From NCBI RefSeq assembly GCF_020360975.1, contig NW_025408679.1:1550001-1614000 (forward strand): a stretch of 64,000 nucleotides of DNA, read 5' to 3'. The notes under the pieces are model-generated. The model made no database searches. It was not told the DNA's origin and saw only the letters and a list, made by a program, of their open reading frames with translations. The position numbers and the translations under genes are program-made. This stretch comes from Hirsutella rhossiliensis. Lineage: Eukaryota > Ascomycota > Sordariomycetes > Hypocreales > Ophiocordycipitaceae. Shown here in pieces: positions 22,200-33,689 of the stretch. The first letter of the stretch is position 1. Each line of letters starts with the position of its first letter.

Positions 22200-22841
22200 G
22201 AGCCAAAGCCCCGAAAGAGCATCATCCTCCCCTTTCTGTCATTCGCAGAACGGAAGCGAGGCTGTACAGCGCATGACACGTGGGGCCATGTTCAAAAACC
22301 CCGTCTTAGCGAGCCAGAACGTGATGAAGAGAGAACATGGTACTGGAATTGCCGCTATTGCGAGAATCCTACTTACAAGGCTCTTTGCAGAACCTTGGCC
22401 CGGAGACATCTGGAAATAATCCACGGCATCCGGATCGAAGCAGCGTATCCAGAAATAAAGAAGAAGAGCGCGGTTCATATCCGTCAAATATTCGAAAAGC
22501 AAGCTGTCCAGGCGAAACAGGTCCAGGACCGGCATGGCCACGAGGTCTTAAAGAGCGTGCTCCATAAAGGCGCCATCTCCGAAGCTCTTGCCCGACTCAT
22601 CACGATGAGGAATTTGTCTGACCGTTGCGCTGAATGGCCCGAGCTACATGCTTTATTGAAACTCATTAATCCTGCTATCGGGAGCGAGGCGGCCTGTTCT
22701 CATTCAGAGGTCACTAAAATCATCACAAGGACATATAACAGCACAAAAAAGCTCTTCGAGGAAAGCTTCCGCGGGCTTAATCCAAGATCCATCTCTCCGT
22801 TGATGGTTGGAGCTCTCCAAAGCGAACCCTGGTGGAAGTAG
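22200..22841 (+). pseudogene. hAT transposase N-terminus fused downstream of the helicase fragment
   Basis: This is the second half of the 326-residue ORF 21861-22841. It contains a BED-type zinc finger (WYWNCRYCENPTYKAL followed by RRHLEIIHGI) and the helical N-terminal region of hAT transposases (ARLITMRNLSDRCAEWPELH). It stops at 22841, before the catalytic core. The opposite strand just downstream (23091-25350) carries a different hAT copy in head-to-head arrangement. Confidence 0.65.
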
Positions 22842-23016
22842 GGGAGGCAGAATCAGGTCGGACTCTGTCCGGGCATTTGTCCTTGTCCGCTGACGGACGC
22901 TTTTTGGCAGTCACTAATTTGCGTTGTCCGGTCAGTGCCTGCTTGTTTTTCTTATGGGGCTTCCTGTCAAGCTACATTGTCAATGAGCAGACATCTCAAT
23001 AAATAAATAAATACAT
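22842..23016 (+). repeat. Possible LINE 3' end with AATA tail
   Basis: A short non-coding segment ends in (AATA)n at about 23000-23014, resembling the tail of the LINE at 2021-2046. No LINE coding sequence is attached, so this is tentative. A 16-bp direct repeat (CATATTGTTATGTATT) occurs twice just downstream (about 23027 and 23057). Confidence 0.35.
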
Positions 23017-23090
23017 AATTTTGGCATATTGTTATGTATTGTTTACGGATTCTTCATATTGTTATGTATTCTTAAGCTTATCAATAATTA

Positions 23091-25350
23091 TTAATATAAG
23101 ACGGAAGGGTCAGCCACATCTCCGTCGCCGCTGCTCACATCCATGATCTCATCATCAACCGCAACGTACAGCTTGCGAATCAAGTCATTCTTTACCCAAT
23201 TACTCAAGCATTGCAGTTTCTCGATTCTGTCTGCCGAAAGTCGAGCTCTATCCCAAGAGATAGTACGCCTTGCCCAAGAAAACACTCGCTCTGGGTCGTC
23301 CGACATCGCTGGTACGCTAAGTATGTCAATAGCCATCTGGTGTAAGCGTGGGTACTCGACTCTCTGCTCCTCCCTACACCACCACTCGAGCGGATTGTCG
23401 GTCATCATATGTCTCGGGGGAGAATTAATGAACTTGTCCAATTCATCCTCATCGCCCGGCTCGTCCAGAACACTCATTGACTGCTTGATGCGCTCATAAG
23501 AGGTCACCTCCCGCCTTTCGCAAATGGATCGAACGGCTATTTCCGACGAAATTGGCCTGTCCTTGTACTTCGCCCATTGTCTTTGTGCGGCGGCGATAGC
23601 TGTCTGTTGCCACTACACTGCCCAATGACGGTCAAGATACCTCCGCCGTTTGTCCGGATGAAGCAGCAGTGCCGTGGCATATACGGGACTTTTGTCTGTT
23701 TCTTCGTAATATTTCGAGAAAATCCACCAGCCCATGTGAATGGAGTTCACCATGTGGGCGTTATCGGCGTATTTGACCTACGTCGGAATTTTAGCTTGGG
23801 TTCTTCAACAGTTCAACTCGACGGCGATGCCGCCCACGATTGATGACCAACCTTTGCATTTTCAAATTGCATAAAAAGAATGTCCATGTTTTCCAGCACC
23901 TGATCTATTGACGCCCACTGCATTTGCTGCTCCAGAGTGGCCTGGTGAAACGGCTGTAAGAGCTCATGGGTCATCTTCAGTACTTGCCAACCATCGTGAG
24001 TCAGGATGTCGTCCTCTAGCTCTCTGTGGTACTGATTAACGAACACCGACAACGGACCCTCTTGGCTGATAGCTGCATCAAGCAATTTGAACCACGAGTT
24101 CCAGCGTGTAATGTTGTCGATACCAAGCGCCCTTCCGGCAATGTCATCCCACGCATCGTTGTGAATTGTAGAGTTGCGGATGAATACAGCGATATTGTGG
24201 AGTTTTCCCATTGGGCCGATGCTCCGCCAGCCGGCAGTGTCATTTCGTCTCCTGCGCCTGCCATGACGTCCTGACGCAGGCTCCAGTTGAATATGGTCGT
24301 GCAAGGCGCCCGCGACAGTGACCTGATTCGATTCATCTTGCGCCTGTTCAATGGCGGCCTAAGGGCGCTCTCGCTGGTCGCAATGAGAAAGGCTTGGAGG
24401 GAGAGGCTAATGATGTGGCCGGCGCAACGCGTTCGAGAAGATATTGGATCGAATGCCAAACCGTACTCTCGCAACAAATCAACGGCAAGTTGGCGGAGGC
24501 AAGTATCGTTTTTTGCATCGTTGTCCCCGGTGAAGTAGCCGATTTTTTGTGCTAAGCTGTATCTTCGGATGATTCTCATCAGGTGCGGCGTCATAGCTGC
24601 GCCTGCGTGAGATCGGCGAAGATTTGGCAGCCCGAGTAATGCCTTGCGGGGCTTGTATGCCTCGTCGACCCATTGCGCGTGAACAGCGATGTATGCCCTG
24701 CGCTAGGGAGAAGACCATACATCCATAGCGATGTGCACAAGACTCCGAGCGCCTTCTAGCCACCTGCACACGGATCGTTGATGCGCATTGTAGGCCCTGT
24801 CTAGATCCGAAGCAACCGTATTGCCAGAGTCAATCAAGAACTCTTCGACTGCAGGGTTGATAGCGGTCAAAAGTGCCTGATATTCTGGCCATGTCGCGCA
24901 GCTCAGAGGCAGATGCCTATTCGCGGAAAGTAGCATCTGTGCCTCTCGGAAGGCATCGACATTGATCACACTCCGCAGAGTGTTGATCTCGTTCTCTCGA
25001 GTCGGCCCTAGCTGTTTTTCGCTTGTTCTCGCAAAGGCATTCTCGATGGCCAGTTGACGCTTGCAGCGAGCATTCGTGTCTTCTCTGACGTGTACGTGAT
25101 GGACCTTCTCAAGATGATAGCGGGCATTGCCAGAAATGTGGGTTGACCACGATGGATTGCGACAACGTCAACAGTAGTGGAGCAAATTGCCACCTGCCGT
25201 ACGTGGCTCATCGCCTCGAGCTTGCCGAAAGTGATGCCAAGTCGATGTCGCTCTCAACTTTCCTCCTCTTGACTGCTGCCAGAGATGAATATTCTTCAGG
25301 TTCTGACGGTATACTGTCAGATTGTGAGACACTCTCGGAGGGCAAAACTG
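23091..25350 (-). mobile_element. hAT transposon copy 1, decayed
   Basis: Transposase coding runs from about 25330 down to 23091 in broken frames. Parts in order are a Cys/His N-terminal region near 25145; CATWPEYQALLTAINPAVEEF; catalytic HIAMDVWSSP (near 24710) and GYFTGDNDAKND (near 24540); MGKLHNIAVFIRNS and ITRWNSWFKLLDA; and the C-terminal dimerisation domain with NPLEWWCREEQRVEYPRL and DDPERVFSWARR at 23507-23091. The upstream end may start at CAGTTTTGCCC (25350, minus strand), which lies in a secreted-protein gene. At least three frame changes occur. Confidence 0.75.
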
Positions 25351-25650
25351 ATGCAGGGCTTGACGCTTCATTAGGGCCTCAACATTTGGCCAGTTATAAA
25401 GATCTTCCCAAGACGTAAAGAAACGCCACCCATTGTTCTTATCCATGCACGCGAAGCAGTCTGCAACTGCCTTGCGGTATGGAGAATTGCTTGCACATAG
25501 TGAGGCCCTACATGTTTCGTTCTGTAGGTTCCACTCAAACCACGGAGCGGTACATTCGTCGCGGCAACCCGCCTGGTTCATGGGATCGCACGAGGCCCTC
25601 GTCGCCCAGATCAAGGTGCCAACCAACGCGAGGCGTCCGAGGTTTAACAT
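25350..25650 (-). pseudogene. Secreted cysteine-rich protein, truncated by hAT copy 1
   Basis: The ATG at 25650 starts MLNLGRLALVGTLIWATRA, a likely signal peptide, followed by a Cys-rich mature region (SCDPMNQAGCRDECTAP, NETCRASLCAS, ADCFACMDKNNGWRFF). Eight cysteines lie within about 75 residues of the mature part. Similarity to a normal protein ends near residue 95-100, where hAT sequence begins; the ORF then stays open to 25168 by chance. Small secreted Cys-rich proteins of this kind are often effector candidates, but there is no family match I can name. The C-terminus was not found on the far side of the hAT. Confidence 0.55.
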
Positions 25651-25719
25651 CTCGAGGAAGTACTGCGATAAACGCTATAGAGTATGTCGCATAGGAATCG
25701 GTGTGATTCCGCATGAAAA

Positions 25720-27837
25720 TCGTCTGATGCAAAAAATGAGGTATTGTACCAACGCGAAAAGTAGTCCTTCATTCCCGCCTTGGCATCGCGCACCCAGGCT
25801 AGCTGTTCCTCCGCAACCCAAGTTGCTTCTAGCCACCCGAGACCGAACCTTGGATGCAAAATAATGGCGGCCGCAAACAGAGGGGATTCTCCTAGTTTGC
25901 TGTAATACTCGTCCAGCTTCTTTCACCCGTTATTTATTGATGTCCGGATAAACGCTCGATAGACTGCTGGCAGGGTGCTCTTCTGCGAGATCTCGGAGGC
26001 TGCAGACTTTCCCATTGTGAGATACTCAGTTCGTGAATGCTCTGGCAAAGCCGACTCTGTGAACCTCGACGTTTGGGTCCGCTGTCTGGCTACGTAAATC
26101 TCGTCATCATCAAAGCGAGCGGGGAGACGACGCGCACGGTTTGGCCGGCCTCCTGGCGAGTCAGTGGGAATGGACGCTGCTTCAACCGGCTCGAGGTCGA
26201 CCAAGGTAGCCTGACTCATCGTCTGTATTGTCATCTCCGCGTAAAATGCCTTCCAGTCCTCAAAGTGCTCTAAGAGATATTCCATCCCTACCAACACCTC
26301 CCACAGGCGCCCATGGCCGTCAGCTTTGCCCCAGCCCTGGGTCCGCATTTATCTGAAGGTATATTGGCTTGAGAATCGCATTGACTTCACCAAGTACGCG
26401 CCAATCCTCATTCGATAATATGTCAGCCGCCGGGATGCGATTTGCCTCATCTTGTTCGCCTTCAAGTGCAAAGAAGAATGCCCGGATGTCCGTCCGCTTC
26501 CTCATTTCCTCTCGATCATCATGTATGTGGAGTTCCACCGAGTCTTATTGTTCAGGTTGACCTCCAGTTCCGCAGTAGACTCTTCGTAAAGCCGATATTC
26601 CTCATATTCTTCCTCCTGCACAATGCGCTTGAAGTGTTCGCTCCGCTGTGGCGACGATCGGCGGAACTTGACAATGTTATGAAGTTTCCCGATGGGTCCT
26701 TTCGCGCGCCAGTGGCTGAGGTCCTGCTCTGCAAGGCCTCGCATGCAATTGATCTCGGATTCGAGTTCGAAGGACTCTGCATCTTTGCCAAAGAGAAAGG
26801 CCCGCGCAACAAGATTGAGAATGTGCCCATAACAACGCATCCGGCGTGCCTTGATGTCAGCGGGCCTCATGGATGAGTCCAGCTGCTTGTGCATATAGTG
26901 CAGGCAATGATCATTTGCGGCTACGTTGTCAGAGATAACACAGCCGACTCGCCCCCGGATCTTCCAGTCCTGGACGATGCCCACAAGTGACGCAGCAAGG
27001 TTCTCTCCGCTATGGGTGCCGAATTGACATCGAAGTGCAAGCAGCCGCGACTGCTGGCGCGCCCCCCGGTCGATGAAGTGTGCGAAGACAGCCACAATCG
27101 CAAAACGATTCGACGACGTCCACAGGTCAAAGCTGAGGTGTATCGTCGTCAAAGCATCGCGCAGCTCTGCCTTGATGACATTCCGCTTCGTGTCGAAGAG
27201 GTGCTGCAGCTCTCGGGTGATGGAACTGCCACTCCATGGAATCTGCAGCACTAAGTCATGGTCGAACTGGATAAAGAGGCTTCGAAGAAAGCTGTGCTCG
27301 AAGATAGTAAATGGCACGTCGCTATCGACTACAAATCCAACGCTCAGCGCTCTGACCTTCGCCTTCAGGATGACGCTTTGTTCGAGCCGACGCCGTTTCG
27401 GCATCACGGCCGGATGGAGATCGATGGCGCTGTCATGGCTCGGGCTCGATTCGTTCGACTGGCTGGCTGGCGTGATCCGATGGGTTCTGCGGAAGTCAGC
27501 AAGGCTTCGCTTGCCTTCGGGGGGTCTGGGAAGCAGCGGACTTTAGAAGATGATCCGCCGTCGAGGATGTGGCCTGTACAGAGAAGAACTCGGCCTCGCC
27601 CTTCAGGTCGCATCGATGGCAGCACCAGAAATGGCCTATTGGCTGATCCTGGTGGTTCAATTCGACGAGGAATGTCCCATGGGATCTGATCCAGCTCTTC
27701 CGGCCTTTCGCTCCCTTTCGGGCCAGCGAATCCTCCTGCACGAAACGACGATTTGTACTGGCGATCTTGGGCAAATCCTGAATGGTCGGATTGGCTGGCA
27801 ATGCTGCATTTGCAGCTATCGCACGGGAGATGAGCAA
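25720..27837 (-). mobile_element. hAT transposon copy 2, C-terminally truncated
   Basis: The N-terminal ORF from 27837 has a BED-type finger (FWCCHRCDLKGEAEFFSV). The ORF 27407-26502 holds the catalytic HLSFDLWTSSN and CVISDNVAANDHCLHYM, then CYGHILNLVARAFLFG, KGPIGKLHNIVKF and NNKTRWNSTYMM. Below it, WRVLGEVNAILKPIYLQ (26538-26320) and the 26348-25923 ORF continue. An in-frame TGA at about 25925 interrupts the path into KKLDEYYSKLGESPLF and HPRFGLGWLEATW. Coding ends near 25720, so the dimerisation domain with the third catalytic acid is absent. It is immediately upstream of the secreted-protein start. Confidence 0.75.
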
Positions 27838-28259
27838 GTGAGCATAAAGATCAGGGACTGGAAGACTCTTGTTTTTCTATCTAGAGTGGGAAAGGGACTA
27901 CATCTTTATAAGCGATGCGAATGAGTGTCTAGAAGCTGGTAGAAGGTTCTATAGGGAACGGTGGCGTGGCTGATGAGGATATGAGTCATGATCAGACCGT
28001 TGGAGGCTGATGCACCTTGTGTGACAGCAGCCCCTTCGAGCTGTTTGGCCACCGTCCTGGCGTGGGGCAGTCGTGAGGAAGCCGAGGAGAGAGGTGTGGG
28101 GCAAGGCGTTGATATCACCTGCGGAAGACTAGGGGGCGGCGACGGAGCTGGAGAGTCGGACATCTCGCCATCCATGGCAAATGGTATCCGCTGATGAAAC
28201 GAGGAATACGGCAACGCGACGTGATTTGGGGCGCGTCACGCGTCGCGGGCTCACCAGCG
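27838..28259. other. hAT 5' flank or unassigned
   Basis: A Pro/Ser-rich minus-strand ORF (27906-28214) could be a hAT N-terminal extension, but it is out of frame with copy 2 and has no motif. No terminal repeat was identified. Confidence 0.3.
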
Positions 28260-28480
28260 TTAGATAGCGATAGGAGGCACTTATTTTTTTGCGCCGTATC
28301 TCCAGCGGCCGCTCATGTCCCGTTGGGGCACAGGACGTGCTGAGCTAGTGGGCTGTCTACAGTCTCCTCTCGCAAACGTAAACAACCACCATCCAGCATT
28401 TCATCGGCTCTGAGGCGCTCTGTGTTGAACCTGGTGCCCGTCAGCGGGTTGTACAGGCGCGTAAGAAAGTAAACTAGAGC
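28260..28480 (-). repeat. LINE 3' end fragment (CAGCACGTCCTGTG family)
   Basis: On the minus strand the segment has CAGCACGTCCTGTGCCCC, then a GC-rich part and an A run with TAA at about 28270-28280. The same sequence near the 3' end recurs at about 36965, 41020 and 48960, so these are 3' ends of one LINE family. Confidence 0.6.
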
Positions 28481-29172
28481 TGTAGACATCCAGTCTAAGG
28501 TAAGCTCCAGCCTGCCTGGACATTTTAAGTGATTTCCATGGTTTTAACTCGGCATGAACATATATCAATTATTTCAACTTGCTAAAATGGGAGAATTGAT
28601 TTAATTGAGAAGGCCCGTTCAACGAATTGATTGATTTGATTGGGATGATGGCTTGATTGAGTTGATTGATATATGATGAGCGCTGGCTCCATTGGGGGAA
28701 GAAAGAGTTGGGGGTGTTGGGTTTCGGATAAACGTCTTACCGTGTCGGCTGCCTGGCAAACTCCGCACCGGGCATGGCTACGCATTTTTAGTGGCTACAA
28801 GTAAGAATACAGTTCAGTTCAGTTCAGTTCAGTTCATTTCTCGCCAGGTCTTCAAGTGTTCTCTCGCTTCCAAGTCCGACTCGGGCTAGACCTTACCCGA
28901 ACGTTTATCGCACCTTTTCCGATATTCAGGAAGGCGCGCCTAATGTGACGGACGGTGACGAAAATCTCTTGGTCCTTTACCGCCCGCCCGCCTTGCCACT
29001 CCCGCATCCGAGGCCCTCTTACCATCGTTGACTATTCACCTTATCCTTTGGCAAACATTCCTCGCAAACCACTGCACCATCGCTGCGCACGGCGCTTGCA
29101 GTACATATCTGCAGCTTTGAAGCAGATCCTACTCCTTCATCGCTCCACGGCTTATGTGCCAATGCTTCGACT
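28481..29172. other. Non-coding stretch with short repeats
   Basis: The segment 28570-28680 is AT-rich with many TTGATT/TTGATTGA repeats on the plus strand, reminiscent of subterminal repeats of DNA transposons. A tandem run of TTCAG (five copies) lies at about 28812-28838. No gene is seen. The last part is the likely upstream region of the kinase gene. Confidence 0.45.
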
Positions 29173-30127
29173 ATGGCACTACAAGCGCCCGTGAAGCTTC
29201 CTTACTTTCGCGCTGCTGCGGAACTGCCAGGGCCTCTACCTACCCCAGATGAAATCCGCGACGCATCAAAGTCCGAGCTGTCTCCTAGGAGGAGCGCCTG
29301 GGGGAGACGGCGGTGGCATGTGCCTCGTCAGGGGGTGTCTACGTTGTGAAATTCGGCGCCACCGTTACGGAAAATGAGGGGAACGCCCTTCTCTTCGTCG
29401 AGAAACATCTCAATATTTCCGCGCCCCGTTTATATGCCATGTACCGTGACCCGCCCTCTGGCCCTCTTTATCTGGTTATGGAGTACATTCGGGGCGTCGA
29501 CTTGGAGTCGGTCTGGAACTCCCCTCTCGGTAGAAGCTAAGTCGTCGATTGCCACGCAGCTGCGGCCCTATATTCGCGCAAATGCGTTCATTTAGTCCGC
29601 CCCACGACTTTATTGGCGGTGTTTGCGGTGGCAGCATTCCTGACCCAGTCTTTGAGACGGATTGGCCCAATCCAAGTATCAATGGTCCGTTCAGGACCGC
29701 GGAAGAGGTCGGTTCGGCGCTAGCCCTCGCATCGCGAAGTAATTGGGAACAAACCGGGCGGCGCGGGTGGACATCCAGCTTCTTTTCCCGGCACCTTGCC
29801 ACTGCCCTGAAGAACCATGGAGTAAACTTTACTCATGGAGACCTACACATGCGAAACATCCTGGTGGAGAAAGTACTCACAGAACCCAAGCCAGGGAGCG
29901 CCGGGGTCAAAGCAGCGGAGTCTGACCAGCGATGGCTCTATCACGTCAGAGGTATCGTGGACTGGGAGTCGGCGGGATGGTATCCCGCGTATTGGGAATA
30001 TGCCTCGGCAGTTGCACGATTTCAATCGGGGAGTGATTGGCCGGAGACTATAGATGCCATCATCAAACCGTACCCGCTAGAGCTTTCGATGTTTCTATTG
30101 GTGCTGCAGGACTTGCAATTTATTTAG
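29173..30127 (+). pseudogene. APH-like phosphotransferase (kinase-fold) gene with frame breaks
   Basis: The ATG at 29173 opens MALQAPVKLPYFRAAAELPG, a start typical of fungal aminoglycoside-phosphotransferase-family proteins. The coding path then changes frame near 29305, 29535 and 29550. Visible motifs are VYVVKFG (nucleotide-binding lysine), ENEGNALLFVEKHL, LYLVMEYIRG (hinge), the catalytic loop FTHGDLHMRNILVE and the metal-binding VRGIVDWESAGWYPAYWEYA. The enzyme class transfers phosphate to small molecules; the substrate is unknown for fungal members. All active-site motifs are preserved. Each break is one base in or beside a short homopolymer, so the gene may be intact in reality. Confidence 0.75.
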
Positions 30128-30996
30128 TCGTTCAATCATTGTTTGTTTGAGTATATGGATCCAGGTCGGCCTTTGTCTTTGCCCTAGACATACAGAAATA
30201 GATGACTCTTCTCCCATAGCTCAAGTATAGACGAATCCCATAAGTCCCAAGCTACGCGCTGAGCCTATGTCGTCTAGGAGGGAAAGGAGGTTAATAGCTG
30301 GACAGATAACGCACAAAGCGCTCAGCTGACACTATCGGGCTTTAGATATGGCGGCCTCGGCTGAGTATATTAAAACCTTGCTGAGCGACAGCAACGAGTA
30401 TCCTAAAGCTAAGGGAGGAGAGAGGAAAGAAGGAAAAGGAAATGAACCTTGAGAGCTCCCGAGCTACCGTTGGTCCCCTGCCGGGTCGGATTGGTTGGCC
30501 GAGAGTGCAAACCAGGATATCCCCAGGCCCAACCCGTTACTTTAGAGGAGCGGGGGAAGGATATTGCTCTATAGTGAAACCGCGCCTGAGTGGAAACGAC
30601 TTTTGAAGAAAGGGAGACCGAAAAATTTCACCTATGATACCATGAGGACGCGACAGAGCACAACAGGATAGCAGGGGAGGCGTAGCTATTGTATCGCGGC
30701 TTGCCGGAAGAGAAGATTTTCTAGAGGAGCAGGAAGCTTCCGGCAGGAGTATTGTTTAGAATAACTCCTACAACTTCCAACGATGCACTGTGCCTCTTTG
30801 CGACGGTAAGTGTTGCTGGCGTGATGCGAACAAAGAGCATCTTGAGCTGGAAGCAGGCCTATTGATGACAATCTTGCAGCATCTAAGAAACGTAATGATC
30901 TGGAGATACATCATGGTTTAAGGGTCAGACGAGGCTAGGGTCGTACTCAAACGGCGCCATTTCCGGCAGCCTTGGCGGAAAAGAACTCGAGGATCA
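30128..30996. other. Intergenic, no gene seen
   Basis: Nothing with a recognisable protein, repeat or RNA signature. The part at 30420-30760 is purine-rich on the plus strand. Confidence 0.4.
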
Positions 30997-31597
30997 TCAC
31001 TCCCGCTCTTGCCATACCCAGACATTAGCCGTCTCGTCCCAGTATCTGTAAAGTCCCACCCCTTCGTCCCAAACCCATTCCGATGACGATGACTGACCCT
31101 CAGTGGAGGGGATCTGGTCCTGAATGAGACCGTTCTCCCACAGGGCCGGAATGGCATACCACTCAACCCACTCGGTGCACTTCCAAAGAGGTTGGCGGTC
31201 CTCCCCAGGTTCGTAGAAGACGTATTGGTACTCGCCGATTTTCTCCTTGAAGGGCTCGACCCGGCCATGCTTCTTGGGGTTTGAGACCTTCTGTTGGGGT
31301 GGAGTGGGCAGCAAGCTGAGGACCGAATTCCACTGTCCCGGGTGGGCGTCGGAGTGGGTGTAACCCAGTAATTCCTGGGTGGAAAGACCGCGAGCCCGCC
31401 GGATTTTCCGTCTTCTTGCTCTCGTAAGTCATTCCGCCTCTCGAAGTGATATCGCCGATAACATGGTAGAGGGTACCGGACCCGTTCTTCTTGGTTTGGA
31501 CGAGGATGGCGTGGTGAAGGCGGCCGGGAGGCATATCGGGGTCAGGAAGGGCAATGTTGTATTTGACCTTGTGTACAGGATACCATTTTCGAGCCAT
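30997..31597 (-). pseudogene. Conserved fungal hypothetical protein with one frameshift
   Basis: The ATG at 31597 begins MARKWYPVHKVKYN. The sequence continues with PDMPPGRLHHAILVQTKKNG and GSGTLYHVIGDITSRGGMTY, and after a one-base frame change near 31345 with LLPTPPQQKVSNPK, FYEPGEDRQPLWKCTEWVEW and YAIPALWENGLI. I recall similar short proteins (about 180-200 residues, with the pattern GTxxHVxGDIT, LPxPPKQK, CTEW) in many ascomycetes without an assigned role. The break is in a CCACCC run (HP versus HT in the family-like frame) and may be a sequence error. Confidence 0.6.
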
Positions 31598-33542
31598 GGT
31601 GACAGAAGCTATGAAGTTATCTTGGGTTCTACTGTACTTGGCGGTCGATGGCCTTTCTTAACTGAGGGGGAGGCAGAGTCGTCCTTTTATGCCCTGCTGA
31701 TGGTCGCCTGATGGCAAACTATTGGGTGACGGCCGCAGTCTTGGGCGGGCCACATATGCAGTAGCAAGGATGTCCAGCGCCTACTGAAACGTGCTATACG
31801 TTTGCGACCATCAAGCAACTCGGCACCTCCCACGAACTGTGCGTTGGTTGCTGTTTCTGCGTGGGAGCTGATACTCTGATAGGCAGCCACGAGAGAATGA
31901 GTAGCACCAATGAGGGAGAAGAAAAGGAGCCGACGCGGGCTTGCCTGACCACCGGGCGACCGGTTCGCAGGGTCGCGGCAAGGCAGACTACCGTAGGCAG
32001 CCGCGCCCGGAATCGAGCAAACGACACGGAAATCGTCCGTGCATGCGTCATCCGTGCACGCGGTACATCCCAGCTCTTTTCAGGATCCAGTTCTGGGCCC
32101 CTCTCATAAATCCAACCCGCTACAATGCGGGCACGGTTCGACGCCTTCGCTGCAACCCATAGACCGTTCGTAAGGAACCATGGCAATGATCGGACGCTGT
32201 TGGGTAACAAAGCCTTCTTGCCCGCGCCGGCCGCGGACAAGCGTTCATACAGGGGGCTGCAGCTTCACAACATGGAGCTGATGTAGAGTTCCGGCATATA
32301 CGAGCGCTCAACGTCACAACGAGAGAGTAGCCGCTAGCCAGAGAATTGAGGGCATGCCGTGAGGCTCTACTGAAGGTGGCGTCGCTGCAGTGTCTCCGGC
32401 CGGGCGGACAGCAGCCTCCGATCCGGCGGTGGGGCTTCAACTGCCCGACCTCGACCCTTACGCTGTGGGATATGCCAGTGGAGATAGCTGGGCGTGGTCA
32501 GTGGTTTTCAGAGCGAGTCGCGCCGCCTGGGGGGCCGCAGCGGGCCTGACAGGCCTGACGTTCGCGAGGCACGCCAGGAGCTCGACAAGCTGCGACCGTG
32601 GGTGGGTGTCACAGAGCAGATCCTCGCTTCGGAGAGAACAGACGGTTCTGGTGGATAACAGGCTGAGTGCGCTGGAGAAGGCGAAGGGCTGGTGACGGGA
32701 TGCGGGCAGCGACGACCCTGCTATTGCAGTAGCGCATTTGAAAAAAAAGCCCACCAAAAACCATCATTTTCACTTCCACCGATTTCAGCCAACTTTGAAG
32801 ATATTCGAAAGCAACCGTTCTGTCAATGCAATCATATTTTGCCCTCTTGGTGATTAGGGCTTTCAGCTTATGGCGCCGAGAACAGCTCGCAGTCCCAGGA
32901 CTGGCCGACAGATTGCATCAGATCTTAAAGATGGAATGGGGATTCTCTGCATTTAGATAACTAGAAGTAAAGCAAGTTCCTGTCCGCTAATCTCTCTTCC
33001 TCGCCTCGGTCTTAAGTACAATTACGCAGCATATGCATGGAAAGCATTGGGGGGTGGCGAAGCTCACGGGAAATGGATCATTGTAACAAGGGAGGGCTGC
33101 CCTGGCGGCGTCCATATTGAGAACGAATGTGACCTCTGCGTAGCTACTACATTTACGGTTAAATACGCACTCGATAAGAGATCTGAGGCTCGTAATTCAA
33201 TTTTTTTGCCATGGCTCACCATTGCTTGGCCAGGTGACTTCGTTATGTCCTTGGCATTTCGAGCAGATTTTGGTATAGCACGGGCCGAAGTATCGGCATG
33301 GAATCGCTTATTCTATACATCAGAATCAACTAATGCTTCATTATCAGGCGCAACCATGGACATAAAATTGGCCAAATCTCAGTGAAGAAATTAGCCGCCA
33401 AATATTACCCTATCATAGTTCCCGCGAGATCAACGTCGAAAAAGGCGCACCATAAGCGCTGCCCCAGACCCAGAAGGTCATGGGGGACGATCCAGTTGGT
33501 ATGGCATGAGTGGTCTCAACGAGTTTACCGTCCATGCCGAAT
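31598..33542. other. Gene-poor stretch
   Basis: ORFs at 31794-32240 (minus), 32390-32695 (plus) and 33047-33385 (plus) overlap no recognisable family and have no supporting context. No terminal repeats or RNA genes were identified. Confidence 0.35.
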
Positions 33543-33554
33543 CAGGGTTGAAAT

Positions 33555-33685
33555 CCACCCACTCAATCCACTGGCAGCTCGAGCGGAGTGGGTGGACTAC
33601 AATCCACTGAATGCCTCAGTGTAGTGGATTCAGTGGATCCACTGGGAGCCATGGTGGATTGCGTGGATTGAGTGGATTGGCAAGT
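33555..33685. repeat. hAT subterminal repeat cluster
   Basis: At least eight copies of AATCCAC or its reverse GTGGATT occur in both orientations within about 130 bp, next to the 3' end of the transposase. Such clusters are transposase-binding sites in hAT elements. Confidence 0.6.
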
Positions 33686-33689
33686 GCCT

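Noticed and set aside
28812..28838. TTCAG tandem run as a CRISPR-like or telomeric repeat
   Set aside because: Five contiguous 5-bp units without spacers; it is a simple microsatellite, and this is a eukaryotic sequence.
31794..32240. 148-residue minus-strand ORF
   Set aside because: Arg/Ala/Ser-rich composition, typical of GC-rich antisense ORFs, with no domain or context.
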